Shown: positions 16,248 through 24,352 of the stretch, in pieces
Position numbering within the stretch: position 1 is the first letter of the stretch
Layout: every line of letters begins with the position of its first letter
Assembly: GCF_900115785.1 (NCBI RefSeq)
Contig: NZ_FOYS01000003.1
Location: 551,790-615,789 of the forward strand
Direction of reading: 5' to 3'
Length of the DNA: 64,000 bases
Origin: Halogeometricum limi
GTDB taxonomy: Archaea; Halobacteriota; Halobacteria; Halobacteriales; Haloferacaceae
The notes under the pieces: model-generated
Databases searched by the model: none
What the model was told of the DNA's origin: nothing
The model's input: only the letters and a program-made list of their open reading frames with translations
Position numbers and translations under genes: made by a program

Positions 16248-17372
16248 TTATGTGTCGGCGTCGGCGTCCGTGTCGGCGTCGGCGTCGGCGTCGCGCGGGA
16301 CGACCAACTCGCCGTCGTCGCGGACGGCCATGCTCAGCACGGGGTCGCCCTCGTACGCGGCCAGTCCCTCCCGCCGAGCGATGACGTAGCCGTCGTGTTC
16401 TGATTCGACGGTGTCGGTTGTGTCGCCGTGAGGCGACACCACGTCGGCGACGACGTCGCCCGCTTCGACCACGTCTCCGGCGACGACGCGGTGGCGCACG
16501 AGTCCGGCCGTCTCCGTCCGCGGGTGGACCGCACGGCGCACCGGATAGTCGACGGGCGCGTCGGGGACGTCGGTACCGGGAGCACCCACCGCGTCCGGGA
16601 CGTCGCTCTCGTCGACCATCCCCATCTCGACCAGTACGCCGAAGACGCCCGCGACGCCGGCGGCGCGTACGTCCTCCTCGACGACACTGTGTCCGCCGAG
16701 TTCGACGGTAAAGGACGGAATCCCGGCCGCGTTCAGCGCCGCGCCGGCCGTCGAGCGCTGGAGGGCCTGTTCGACGTACTCCGCGGCGGGGTACTCCGTG
16801 AGCGTCGGAAAGCCGTACGCGTCGACGAGTCGGGACAGGTCCTCGGCGAGCGATTCGGCCTCGGACTCGTCGCGTCGTTCGCCGTACAGCACCCGGTCGC
16901 GGATGACGAACGGCATCGACCCGACCTGTGCAGTGTGGAGGTCCACGAGGGCGTCCGCGGAGTCGCAGAACGCCTCGTACAGTCGCTCGTCGATGCGTTC
17001 TTGCACGCTCGGCGGACGCGAGGAGGACGACTCGGGGTCCGGGAAGTAGCGGTTCGGGTCGTCGCCGCCGTAGTACGAGTGGCGGCGGTTGCGACGAAGT
17101 CCGGCGGGGTTGACGACGGGCACGCAGACGACCGTACCCGAGAGCCGCCGGAGGAAGTCGGCGTCCATCGCGGCCGTCGCGTCCTGCGCGACGGCGACGC
17201 CCGTCGCCTCGTCGCCGTGGACCCCGCCGGTGAGCCACAGCGTCGGCCCCTCGGAGGCACCCTCGGCGACGACGACCGGGAGTCGCTCGGACCCGCCGGT
17301 CGGGAGTCCGGTCACTTCGAGCCATCCGCTCGCGCGTTCGCCGGGTTCGGATTCGACGTCTCCAACGTTCAC
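16248..17372 (-). CDS. Succinylglutamate desuccinylase/aspartoacylase-type zinc deacylase
   Basis: A 374-aa M14-like protein. Zinc ligands are His and Glu in GGVHGDEATG (residues ~49-58), and the second His is in DLHTAQV near residue 144. An ELGGHSVVEE segment near residue 222 carries the active-site Glu. The C-terminal ~110 residues form the beta domain of AstE/AspA-like deacylases. The last ~12 residues alternate Asp, Ala and Thr, encoded by an imperfect hexanucleotide repeat. It probably removes acyl groups from amino-acid-type substrates; the substrate is unknown. The next gene downstream on this strand is tRNA-Pro, and the gene upstream is cbf5 with ~100 nt between. Confidence 0.85.
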   Translation of the reverse strand: MNVGDVESEPGERASGWLEVTGLPTGGSERLPVVVAEGASEGPTLWLTGGVHGDEATGVAVAQDATAAMDADFLRRLSGTVVCVPVVNPAGLRRNRRHSYYGGDDPNRYFPDPESSSSRPPSVQERIDERLYEAFCDSADALVDLHTAQVGSMPFVIRDRVLYGERRDESEAESLAEDLSRLVDAYGFPTLTEYPAAEYVEQALQRSTAGAALNAAGIPSFTVELGGHSVVEEDVRAAGVAGVFGVLVEMGMVDESDVPDAVGAPGTDVPDAPVDYPVRRAVHPRTETAGLVRHRVVAGDVVEAGDVVADVVSPHGDTTDTVESEHDGYVIARREGLAAYEGDPVLSMAVRDDGELVVPRDADADADTDADADT

Positions 17373-17474
17373 GTCTCGGGGTCTCGGTCGGCGGAGAAAA
17401 GCGGCCGGGTCGCGGAAACGCGCGTCCGAACGCGGAGATGGACACGTCTGAACGCAGACGAGGGCGCGCCCGAG

Positions 17475-18347
17475 TCAGACGAGGACGCGTTCGAGCGAGA
17501 CGACTTCGCCCCCTTCGGCGTCGGGGTCACCGACGAGTCGGCCGAGACAGACGGCGGCGTCGTCGGGCGTGACGCAGGCGACGAGCGACCCGCGTTCGGC
17601 GTCCTCGGCGGCTATCACGCCGGGGGCGTAGACGGGCGCACCCTGCGCGACCTGTTCGGCCGCAGAGTACGCGACGGTGAGGTGCGGGAGGTGCGAGAGC
17701 GCTCGTTCCGCGGGCGCGACGATGTCTCGAATCGGGCCTTCGTCGCCGTCCTCGGCGAACGCGAGGGCGTCCGCGAGGTCGTACATCGTCGAGAGGGTGG
17801 CGTCGTCGAACGGGTCAGTCGCCGTCCGTCGGAGGTGGCCCATGTGTGCTCCCGTTCCGGCGGCGAGACCGATGTCGTGGCAGAGTTTGCGTACGTAGGT
17901 CCCGCTCTCACACCGGATTCTGAGCAGTGCCTGTCGGTCCTGCACCTCAAGCAGGTCCAACTCGTACACCTCGCGCGAGCGGAGGCGGCGGGTGACGGCG
18001 CTCTTCCGCGGCGGTTTCTGGTAGACGTCGGCCTCGAATTCCGAGACGACGGCGTCGAGGTCCGACGGCGCGGGCTTGTGCAGTTCTAAGACGGAGACGT
18101 ACTCTTTGGTCCCCTCCAAGAACACCTGTGCCATCCGCGTGGCGTCGCCGAGGAGCGTCGGGAGACACCCGGTGACTTTCGGGTCCAGCGTTCCGGCGTG
18201 CGCCGCCTGTTCGACGCCGGCCATGTCGCGAACCCACGCCGCGACCTGGTGCGCGGAGGGGCCGGGTGGCTTGTCGAGGTTGACGACGCCGAACGAGAGC
18301 AGGTCAGAGAGCGAACGGTCGTCGGGTGGGCCGCGAAACTCGGTCAT
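17475..18347 (-). CDS. cbf5: tRNA/rRNA pseudouridine synthase Cbf5 (TruB family)
   Basis: A 290-aa protein with the TruB core: LDKPPGPSAHQVAAWVR near residue 24 and the catalytic Asp56 in HAGTLDPKVTG. YVRKLCHDIGLAAGTGAHMGHLRR lies near residue 165 and a PUA domain occupies the last ~75 residues. In archaea it is the catalytic subunit of H/ACA guide RNPs and can also form tRNA Psi55. It follows cmk by 3 nt, part of the conserved adk-DUF106-cmk-cbf5 order behind ribosomal protein and secY genes in many archaea. It is shorter than bacterial TruB-PUA proteins, as usual for archaea. Confidence 0.93.
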   Translation of the reverse strand: MTEFRGPPDDRSLSDLLSFGVVNLDKPPGPSAHQVAAWVRDMAGVEQAAHAGTLDPKVTGCLPTLLGDATRMAQVFLEGTKEYVSVLELHKPAPSDLDAVVSEFEADVYQKPPRKSAVTRRLRSREVYELDLLEVQDRQALLRIRCESGTYVRKLCHDIGLAAGTGAHMGHLRRTATDPFDDATLSTMYDLADALAFAEDGDEGPIRDIVAPAERALSHLPHLTVAYSAAEQVAQGAPVYAPGVIAAEDAERGSLVACVTPDDAAVCLGRLVGDPDAEGGEVVSLERVLV

Positions 18348-18350
18348 CGT

Positions 18351-18929
18351 TCAGAAGTCGTATCTGACGCCCTCGACGGGGAACTTGCCCTCGTCGTCTA
18401 CGGGGTCGTAGGCTTCGACGGCGGCGGTCAGGATGTCCGGGACGTCCTCCTCGCTCCACCGGGCCGTGTTGAGCGTGATGTCGTAGATGCTGTGGTCTCC
18501 GATGTCGATGTTGTAGTACTCGTGGTAGCGAAGCGCCTCGCTCTCCTCTCTGGCGCGCGTCTCCTCGCGCGCCGTCTCGACGGACTTGTCTTCTCGGTCG
18601 GCGATACGCGTCGCGCGGACGTCGAGTGGCGCGTCCAACCACAGGCGGATGTCGGCCGCATCGCCCGCCAACCACCCGGCCAGTCGCGACTCCAAGAGCA
18701 CGTCGTCACGTTCGACGGCGATGGTTCGGAGACGGCGGTCCAAGTCGCGGTCTATCTGGTCGTCTTCCTCCGCGAGTCGGTTGAACTCCACGGCCGTCAT
18801 GTCTCGCTCGGCGGCTAGTTCTCGGAAGATGTCGCCACCCGAAATGTGTTCGAGGCCGAAGGCCTCGGCGAGTGTGGCGACGGTCGTACTCTTTCCGGCA
18901 CCCGGTGGGCCGGAGACAGTCAACAACAT
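18351..18929 (-). CDS. cmk: Cytidylate kinase
   Basis: A 192-aa P-loop NMP kinase of the archaeal CMK type. Walker A is GPPGAGKST at residues 7-15 with Lys13. [15 protein letters not shown] is the NMP-binding region, and [22 protein letters not shown] and [10 protein letters not shown] follow. It phosphorylates CMP/dCMP. It starts 97 nt after the DUF106 gene and ends 3 nt before cbf5, so cmk and cbf5 are one transcript. A second, P-loop-damaged paralogue is at 57389-58003 in this window. Confidence 0.93.
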   Translation of the reverse strand: MLLTVSGPPGAGKSTTVATLAEAFGLEHISGGDIFRELAAERDMTAVEFNRLAEEDDQIDRDLDRRLRTIAVERDDVLLESRLAGWLAGDAADIRLWLDAPLDVRATRIADREDKSVETAREETRAREESEALRYHEYYNIDIGDHSIYDITLNTARWSEEDVPDILTAAVEAYDPVDDEGKFPVEGVRYDF

Positions 18930-19026
18930 ATAGACTCTCGGACGGTGCGGCTAAAAGAGGTTGTCTTTGCCGCATGGGTGTGTGAGTTCGTAGCGAACCT
19001 CGAACGAAGAGGAGAACCGGTGTCGT

Positions 19027-19953
19027 CTACGACGTCGACGGAGTCATGTCGATGTTCAGGCTCTTGCGGATAATCTGAGTGAAGCCCATCGAGCAGAGGA
19101 AGTACCAGACGATCCAGGCCTGCATCGGGCCGATGACTCCCTCGGTCCACTGCACGGACCCAACGAGAGGTAAGACGACCGGTTCGAGCGCGTAGGCGGC
19201 GTCGGCGTTCCCGCCGACACCGATAGCCCAGTACATCCAGAGGAACGCCGGGATGGTGAGGAACATAATCCACACCATCGGGCGGAACTGCTCTTTGAAC
19301 ATCCCCATCTGGTCGCCCATCGCCTCCATCTGCTCTTGCTGGATGGCGTCGAGAGCGTCGTCGTCGCCCGCCTCGCGGGCCTCCTTCTGTCGACGCTGGA
19401 TGTCCTTCATCCGCTCTTGGTACTTGCCCATCTTCTCCATGTCCATGAGGTTCGCCTGCAGGAGCGTCGAGTACAGGCCCGTCGCCAGCGCGATAACCAT
19501 CACGACGGCGTAGAACGGGAGGATGTCCGTGAGCGGTCCCAACAGGAGGTCCATCCCGTTGCCGATGATGTCTCGGAGCGGTTTCCAGCCGTACGCGGCG
19601 AACAGTGCCACTGTGACGACGCCCGCCATCTTGTCGTACGTCGACCACGAGGAGTCGCCGAGGTCCGAGGTGTCGACCGTCGACTTCGACACCGACGGAC
19701 TGGAGGACGACTCCGACGCCTCCTCCAGACCGGCGCGCGTCGCCTCGGGGTCGGCGAGTTCGAACCCTTCGTCGCCGTCGACGAGGACGCCCTTCTCGAT
19801 GAGTCGCCCCCAGTGACCGCTCGTGATGTCTCCTTTCACGTCGACCCAGCGGACGTCGCCGTCGTCGGCCCGTTCGAGGACCGTGTCGATGGCGTCCCGC
19901 ATCTCCGGGTCCGAGGAGACGAGGTCGCGCACCTTCTGTTCGATTCGTGCCAT
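19027..19953 (-). CDS. DUF106 (EMC3/TMCO1, Oxa1/YidC superfamily) membrane insertase-like protein
   Basis: A 308-aa protein. Residues ~1-95 are soluble and acidic (winged-helix-like head). The rest is the DUF106 core with three membrane segments, near residues 120-145, 160-180 (after DILPFYAVVMV) and 258-290. Between them is the charged region MDMEKMGKYQERMKDIQRRQKEAREAGDDDAL, the family's cytosolic coiled coil. This family is the archaeal counterpart of YidC/Oxa1 and EMC3 that helps insert membrane proteins. It sits between adk and cmk, its usual archaeal neighbourhood next to secY. Confidence 0.87.
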   Translation of the reverse strand: MARIEQKVRDLVSSDPEMRDAIDTVLERADDGDVRWVDVKGDITSGHWGRLIEKGVLVDGDEGFELADPEATRAGLEEASESSSSPSVSKSTVDTSDLGDSSWSTYDKMAGVVTVALFAAYGWKPLRDIIGNGMDLLLGPLTDILPFYAVVMVIALATGLYSTLLQANLMDMEKMGKYQERMKDIQRRQKEAREAGDDDALDAIQQEQMEAMGDQMGMFKEQFRPMVWIMFLTIPAFLWMYWAIGVGGNADAAYALEPVVLPLVGSVQWTEGVIGPMQAWIVWYFLCSMGFTQIIRKSLNIDMTPSTS

Positions 19954-20052
19954 TGCCGAGAAAGTAGCAACTCACCGGTTATGAACCTTTTACTCTCTTC
20001 GTCGGTGTCGCTCCGCCCGCGAGCCGACGGAAAACTGCCTCGTAGCGGCGTC

Positions 20053-20694
20053 TCAGGCGTCGTCGACGACGGAAGCGACGTCCTCGAACACGTCGTCCGG
20101 CGTCTGTTCGCCGTCTATCTCGACGAGGACGCCCTCCTCGCGGTAGTGGTCGACGACGGGTTCGGTGTTCTCGTGGTATACCGAGAGACGCTCGCGGACG
20201 GTCGCTTCGGTGTCGTCGTCACGCTGAATCAGATCCGCGCCGCACTCGTCGCAGACGCCCTCCTCCGCCGGCGGCGCGAACTCGACGTGGTAGTTCGACC
20301 CGCACTCGGGACAGACGCGGCGACCGGTCAGACGGTCGACGAGTTCCTCCTCCGAGACGTCGAGGTAGAGGACGGCGTCGAGGTCCGTAATCTCCGAGAG
20401 ATACTCCGCCTGGTCGAGGTTGCGCGGGTAGCCGTCGAGGACGTAGCCGTCGGCCGACTGCAGCGCCGTCTTGACGATTTCGTTTACCACGTCGTCGGGG
20501 ACGAGTTCGCCCGCATCCATGTACGCGCGCGGCGTGTCGTACTCGAAGTCCATGTCGCTGATGTCCATGTCCTTGTTCGCGCGAAGCGCGTCACCCGTCG
20601 TGACGTGTTCGAGGTCGAACTCCGAGGCGAGTCGCTTCGATTGCGTTCCCTTTCCGGCACCGGGTGCGCCGAGCAACAAGATGTGCTTGCCCAT
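20053..20694 (-). CDS. adk: Adenylate kinase
   Basis: A 213-aa enzyme with [10 protein letters not shown] at residues 8-17, TTGDALR, DGYPRN and LDVSEEEL. The long LID domain holds a zinc-type knuckle, [12 protein letters not shown] ... VCDECGADL. It makes ADP from ATP and AMP. Length and LID type fit bacterial-like long adenylate kinases found in haloarchaea. Its start faces the 20872 gene across a ~177-nt divergent gap. secY, its usual partner, is not seen immediately upstream. Confidence 0.95.
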   Translation of the reverse strand: MGKHILLLGAPGAGKGTQSKRLASEFDLEHVTTGDALRANKDMDISDMDFEYDTPRAYMDAGELVPDDVVNEIVKTALQSADGYVLDGYPRNLDQAEYLSEITDLDAVLYLDVSEEELVDRLTGRRVCPECGSNYHVEFAPPAEEGVCDECGADLIQRDDDTEATVRERLSVYHENTEPVVDHYREEGVLVEIDGEQTPDDVFEDVASVVDDA

Positions 20695-20871
20695 ATTCGC
20701 ACATCCCGGGCCGTCGGTATAACGTTGAAGAAAACGTCGCTCCGTTCAGTTCGTTCGCACGCGCTGACGCTGGACCACCGGCAACGACGTCCGGTCGCGA
20801 CGTGCCACCGTTCGGCGAGCGTGAACGACGCCGGTCACGCCGTTTTTCTACCGACGCCGAGTACGGCCAGT

Positions 20872-21270
20872 ATGACCAGATTCGACGCCGACGAACCGAC
20901 GGAACGACGGAAACTGTTCGCCGAAGCGGTCGCCGCCCACCGCACCCGAGCGAGTCCGTTTCTGACCATCGAGGTGGACAGAGACCCCGACATCGACGGC
21001 GAGGACGAACCGGCCCCGTGGGTGCAGTTCGCCGACCAGACGTTCAACATGGACGTGACCGACGCGGAGTTAGACCGCGCGAAGTCGCTGCTCTCGGAGT
21101 TCCCCGAGTTCCGAATCGACCAGATGGAGTCGCCCGAGGAGGCCGAAGGGACGAACCTGCGAATCACGGCGCGGTCGGACGCGAACCGTCTCGCCGCGTT
21201 CGCCGACCGAGTGTTCCTCGACGTGTACGGACGCGACGACGACTACCGGGCGTGGGTCGCCGCCGTCTGA
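20872..21270 (+). CDS. Conserved-type small acidic protein, function unknown
   Basis: A 132-aa protein starting at ATG 20872; the open frame extends upstream but that part has no coding character. It has helices RRKLFAEAVAAHRTRASPF and AELDRAKSLLSEFPEF, and strands NLRITARSDANRLAAFADRVFLDVYG. The C-terminus is DDDYRAWVAAV. No catalytic motif and no membrane segment are seen. It is divergent from adk. It looks like a haloarchaeal conserved hypothetical of unrecognised function. Confidence 0.68.
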   Translation: MTRFDADEPTERRKLFAEAVAAHRTRASPFLTIEVDRDPDIDGEDEPAPWVQFADQTFNMDVTDAELDRAKSLLSEFPEFRIDQMESPEEAEGTNLRITARSDANRLAAFADRVFLDVYGRDDDYRAWVAAV

Positions 21271-21513
21271 GCGCCGTTCGCGCCACGGCGCGCGCGAAAT
21301 TCGCCGACGACGCGAACCCTGTTTGCGAACTTCTAAAGCTGAGGAGGCTCAATAACTCAGTTATGACCGACCGCGAAACTCGTTCACGCACGCGTATCTC
21401 TCGTTTCGGTGGGAGGGGGCAGACAGACTCGACAGTCTGCGCCGAGAGCAGCGATACGTCCGCGTCACCGTGGGCGACGCGTCGCTGCGGACCGTCGCTC
21501 GACGCCGACGGAG
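21271..21513. other. Gap before the usp gene with an alternative coding frame
   Basis: This 243-nt gap contains ATG 21363, which opens a 55-codon frame, and in another frame a stretch DRLDSLRREQRYVRVTVGDAS (ending near 21482) that looks like protein. Neither joins the usp frame cleanly. Either the usp gene has lost its original N-terminus through a frameshift, or this is leader sequence. See findings. Confidence 0.35.
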
Positions 21514-21984
21514 GTGGACGACTTGGTTGACGACGCTTCGGAGTCGCTGTTCGCGCGACCGTTGGTTCCCGTCGCCGGCGAGGACGACGCGCGAGCGACG
21601 GCCGCGGCCGTTCTCCCTCGCGTCGCCGCCGTCGGCGGCCGTCCCGTCTTCGTTCACGTCATCGAGAAAGCGGGCGGTGCGCCCGACAAGGCGCCCCTCG
21701 AACAGCGCGAAGAACTCGCCGAGGAACTGTTTGCGGCGGTTCGTCGGGCGGGCGAGGACGCCGGTGTGACCGTCGAGACAGACCTCCGCTACGGCACCGA
21801 CGTCGCCGACGCCATCATCGACGCCGCCCACGAGTTCGACGCGACCTGTATCGCGTTCACCCCGCGCGGTGGGAGTCGCTGGTGGGACCTGTTCTCCGGC
21901 GACACCCGCGACGCGTTGGTGACCGAGAGCGACCTACCGGTCGTCGCGCTCCCGGATGCCAGCGAGGAGGGTGAGTCGTCGTGA
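21514..21984 (+). CDS. Universal stress protein (UspA-type)
   Basis: About 156 aa from GTG 21514 (start uncertain). Usp-like parts are LFARPLVPVAGEDDARATAAAVLPRVAAVGGRPVFVHVIEKAGG and TDLRYGTDVADAIIDAAHEFDATCIAFTPRGG, with the C-terminal DLPVVALPD. The ATP-binding GxxGxG loop is not evident in the usual form (PRGGSRWWDLF sits there), so nucleotide binding is doubtful. It lies just upstream of an APC permease that carries its own Usp domains, so it probably belongs with that transporter. Its stop overlaps a GTG by 4 nt, starting a chain of overlapping tiny ORFs. Confidence 0.75.
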   Translation: MDDLVDDASESLFARPLVPVAGEDDARATAAAVLPRVAAVGGRPVFVHVIEKAGGAPDKAPLEQREELAEELFAAVRRAGEDAGVTVETDLRYGTDVADAIIDAAHEFDATCIAFTPRGGSRWWDLFSGDTRDALVTESDLPVVALPDASEEGESS

Positions 21985-22043
21985 GCGGCGACGACTGTTC
22001 TTCCCCGCTCACGGTTCCGACACACGGAGGTGTCTCGGCGTGA
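21981..22043 (+). CDS. Tiny leader ORF 1 between usp and the APC transporter
   Basis: It reads MSGDDCSSPLTVPTHGGVSA (20 aa). GTG 21981 overlaps the usp stop (GTGA), and its own TGA overlaps the next GTG at 22040 in the same way. A GGAGGTG purine block (~22026-22032) precedes the next start by 7 nt. The unit is one copy of a tandem duplication. Translation is unproven. The alternative is that these are leftover starts from duplication of the permease gene's translation-initiation region. Confidence 0.4.
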   Translation: MSGDDCSSPLTVPTHGGVSA

Positions 22044-22095
22044 GCGACGACTATTCTTCCCCGCTCACGGTTCCGACACACGGAGGTGTCTCGGC
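21981..22095 (+). repeat. Tandem duplication of a 56-59 nt translation-initiation region
   Basis: Copy 1 is 21981-22039 (59 nt) and copy 2 is 22040-22095 (56 nt). They are almost identical, differing mainly by a 3-nt in-frame indel near the 5' end (GCGGCGACGACTGT versus GCGACGACTAT). Each copy starts GTGAGC and ends GGAGGTGTCTCGGC, so each supplies a ribosome-binding-like block for the next GTG. Confidence 0.85.
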
Positions 22096-22099
22096 GTGA
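22040..22099 (+). CDS. Tiny leader ORF 2 between usp and the APC transporter
   Basis: It reads MSDDYSSPLTVPTHGGVSA (19 aa), nearly the same as leader ORF 1. It starts at GTG 22040, overlapping ORF 1's stop, and ends in TGA 22097-22099, overlapping the permease start GTG 22096. This gives three consecutive GTGA junctions from usp to permease. Expression is not shown; the pattern suggests translational coupling. Confidence 0.4.
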   Translation: MSDDYSSPLTVPTHGGVSA

Positions 22100-24327
22100 G
22101 CGACGAAGAACTCGCCAAAGACCTGGGGCCACTCGCCGCCCTCACTATCGGCGTCGGGACGATGATCGGCGCGGGCATCTTCGTCCTGCCCGGCCCCGCC
22201 GTCCTACAGGCCGGACCCCTCGCCGCGGCGGCGTTCGTCCTCGGCGGCGCAATCGCACTTCTCACTGCGCTCTCGGCGTCCGAACTCGGTACGGCGATGC
22301 CGAAGTCCGGCGGCGCGTACTACTACGTCAACCACGCGCTCGGCCCCCTCTTCGGTAGTATCGCGGGCTGGGGCAACTGGATGGGCCTCGCGTTCGCCTC
22401 GGCGTTCTACATGGCCGGGTTCGGTCAGTACGTCACCACGTTCCTCGCGGTTCCGACGCTCGACCTCGGCGTCGCCACGATATCGGGCGTGAAAATCGTC
22501 GCCCTCGCGGGCGCGGGTCTGTTCGTCTTCGTCAACTACGTCGGCGCGAAGGAGACGGGGAAACTCCAGAACTACATCGTCGTCACCCTCGTCGCCATCC
22601 TCGCCGTCTTCACGGCGTTCGGCGCGATGAACGCCGACCTCTCGTCGCTCCGACCCATCGTCCCGCCGGACAAGGGTATCTCGCCGCTCCTCCCGGTGAC
22701 GGGACTGGTGTTCGTCTCGTATCTGGGCTTCGTCCAGATTACCTCCGTCGCAGAGGAGATTCAAGAACCCGGTAAGAACCTCCCGCGCGCTGTCATCGGG
22801 AGCGTCCTCATCGTGACGACGGTGTACGCACTCGTCCTCGTGACGGTGCTCGCCGCCGTCCCGAACGAAGTCGTCGCCGGAAACGACACCGCCGTCGTCG
22901 ACGTGGCGCGGATGCTCATCGGGCCCATCGGCGCGGCGGCGATGCTGTTCGGCGGCCTCCTCGCGACGGCGTCGAGCGCGAACGCCTCCATCCTCGCGTC
23001 GTCGCGAATCAACTTCGCGATGGGTCGCGACAGAATCGTCTCCGAGGACCTCAACGAGATTCACCCGCGGTTCGGCACGCCGTACCGTTCTATCGCCATC
23101 ACCGGCGGCTTCATCTTCGCGTTCATCCTGCTCGCGGACGTGGAGACGCTGGCGACGGCGGGCAGCGTCCTCCACCTCATCATCTACGGCCTGTTGAACC
23201 TCGCGCTCATCGTGATGCGAACGGCCGACCCCGAGGAGTACCAACCCGACTACACGGTGCCGCTCTACCCGTTCACGCCCATCGTCGGTCTCCTCACGTC
23301 GTTCGCGCTCATCTACTTCTTCGCGGTCGACATCATCCTGCTCGCCGTCGGGTTCACCGTCTTCTCGATGCTGTGGTATCTGGGCTACGCCCGGTCGCGG
23401 ACCACGAAGCAGGGCATCCTCGGGCAGTACATCCTCAGTCGGTCCGAGAAGATGCCCGAGGCGGCCGTCTCGGCGGCCACGTCCGTCCAACCCGACGGCG
23501 GACAGTACCGGGTGATGGTTCCGTTGGCGAACCCCGCCAACGAGACTGACCTCATCACCCTCGCCAGCGCACTCGCGAAAGAACGGAACGGAACCGTCGT
23601 CGCCGTCCACATCGAACAGGTGCCCGACCAGACGGCGCTGGAATCCGCCCGCGAACGCGGGGACTTCGCCGAGGCGCACGAACTGCTCGAACGCGCCCGC
23701 GACGACGCCGAGACGTTCGGTGCCCCCATCGAGACGCACACCATCCTCTCGCACCGCTCGTTCGAGGAGATATTCGACGCCGCGCGCACGTACGACGCCG
23801 ACATCACCGTCATGGGATGGGGCCCGGACTCCCACGGCGCGCCCGGACGGGCCGAGTCGGCCATCGACGAACTCGCGAGTTCGCTCCCGTGCGACTTCCT
23901 CGTGCTGAAAGACCGCGGCTTCGACGCCTCCGAGATACTCGTTCCGACGGCCGGCGGCCCCGACTCGGAACTCTCCGCGGCCGTCGCGGCGACGCTCCGC
24001 GAACAGTACGGTTCGACGGTCAGACTGCTCCACGTCACCGACGACCAGGAGGAGGGCGAACGGTTCCTCTCCGAGTGGGCCGACGAACACGGCCTCAGCG
24101 AGGCCGAACTGCTCGTCGACGAGACGGCGGACGTCGAGGGGAGCATCGAACGCCACGCCGAAGACGCGTCGATGCTCATCATCGGTGCGACGGAGCGCGG
24201 ACTCCTCTCGCGCCTCGTCCGCGGAACCCTCGTCCTGGACGTCGTCGAGGACGTGAGCTGTTCCGTCCTGCTGGCCGAACGGAAGCGGAAACGCTCGCTC
24301 CGCGAGCGTCTGTTCGGGCGGAACTGA
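22096..24327 (+). CDS. APC-family amino-acid permease with C-terminal Usp domains
   Basis: A 743-aa protein from GTG 22096. Residues ~8-450 are an APC/AAT-type transporter with ~12 membrane segments and the signature GVGTMIGAGIFVLPG in helix 1. The C-terminal ~270 residues hold two Usp-like domains (VMVPLANPANETDLITLASAL and ILVPTAGGPDSELSAAVAATL). These end with ATERGLLSRLVRGTLVLDVVEDVSCSVLL, a near-complete Usp nucleotide loop. The fusion implies nucleotide- or stress-linked control of amino-acid/polyamine transport. It is coupled to usp via overlapping starts. The start was chosen because SDEELAKDLGPLAALTIG is the family N-terminus. Confidence 0.9.
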   Translation: MSDEELAKDLGPLAALTIGVGTMIGAGIFVLPGPAVLQAGPLAAAAFVLGGAIALLTALSASELGTAMPKSGGAYYYVNHALGPLFGSIAGWGNWMGLAFASAFYMAGFGQYVTTFLAVPTLDLGVATISGVKIVALAGAGLFVFVNYVGAKETGKLQNYIVVTLVAILAVFTAFGAMNADLSSLRPIVPPDKGISPLLPVTGLVFVSYLGFVQITSVAEEIQEPGKNLPRAVIGSVLIVTTVYALVLVTVLAAVPNEVVAGNDTAVVDVARMLIGPIGAAAMLFGGLLATASSANASILASSRINFAMGRDRIVSEDLNEIHPRFGTPYRSIAITGGFIFAFILLADVETLATAGSVLHLIIYGLLNLALIVMRTADPEEYQPDYTVPLYPFTPIVGLLTSFALIYFFAVDIILLAVGFTVFSMLWYLGYARSRTTKQGILGQYILSRSEKMPEAAVSAATSVQPDGGQYRVMVPLANPANETDLITLASALAKERNGTVVAVHIEQVPDQTALESARERGDFAEAHELLERARDDAETFGAPIETHTILSHRSFEEIFDAARTYDADITVMGWGPDSHGAPGRAESAIDELASSLPCDFLVLKDRGFDASEILVPTAGGPDSELSAAVAATLREQYGSTVRLLHVTDDQEEGERFLSEWADEHGLSEAELLVDETADVEGSIERHAEDASMLIIGATERGLLSRLVRGTLVLDVVEDVSCSVLLAERKRKRSLRERLFGRN

Positions 24328-24352
24328 CGCGGCCGGTGCCGCTCGGAGGGTA

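Noticed and set aside
19336..20871. Very long plus-strand frame that runs into the 20872 gene
   Set aside because: Most of it is antisense to DUF106 and adk and has no native composition; only the part from ATG 20872 is supported.
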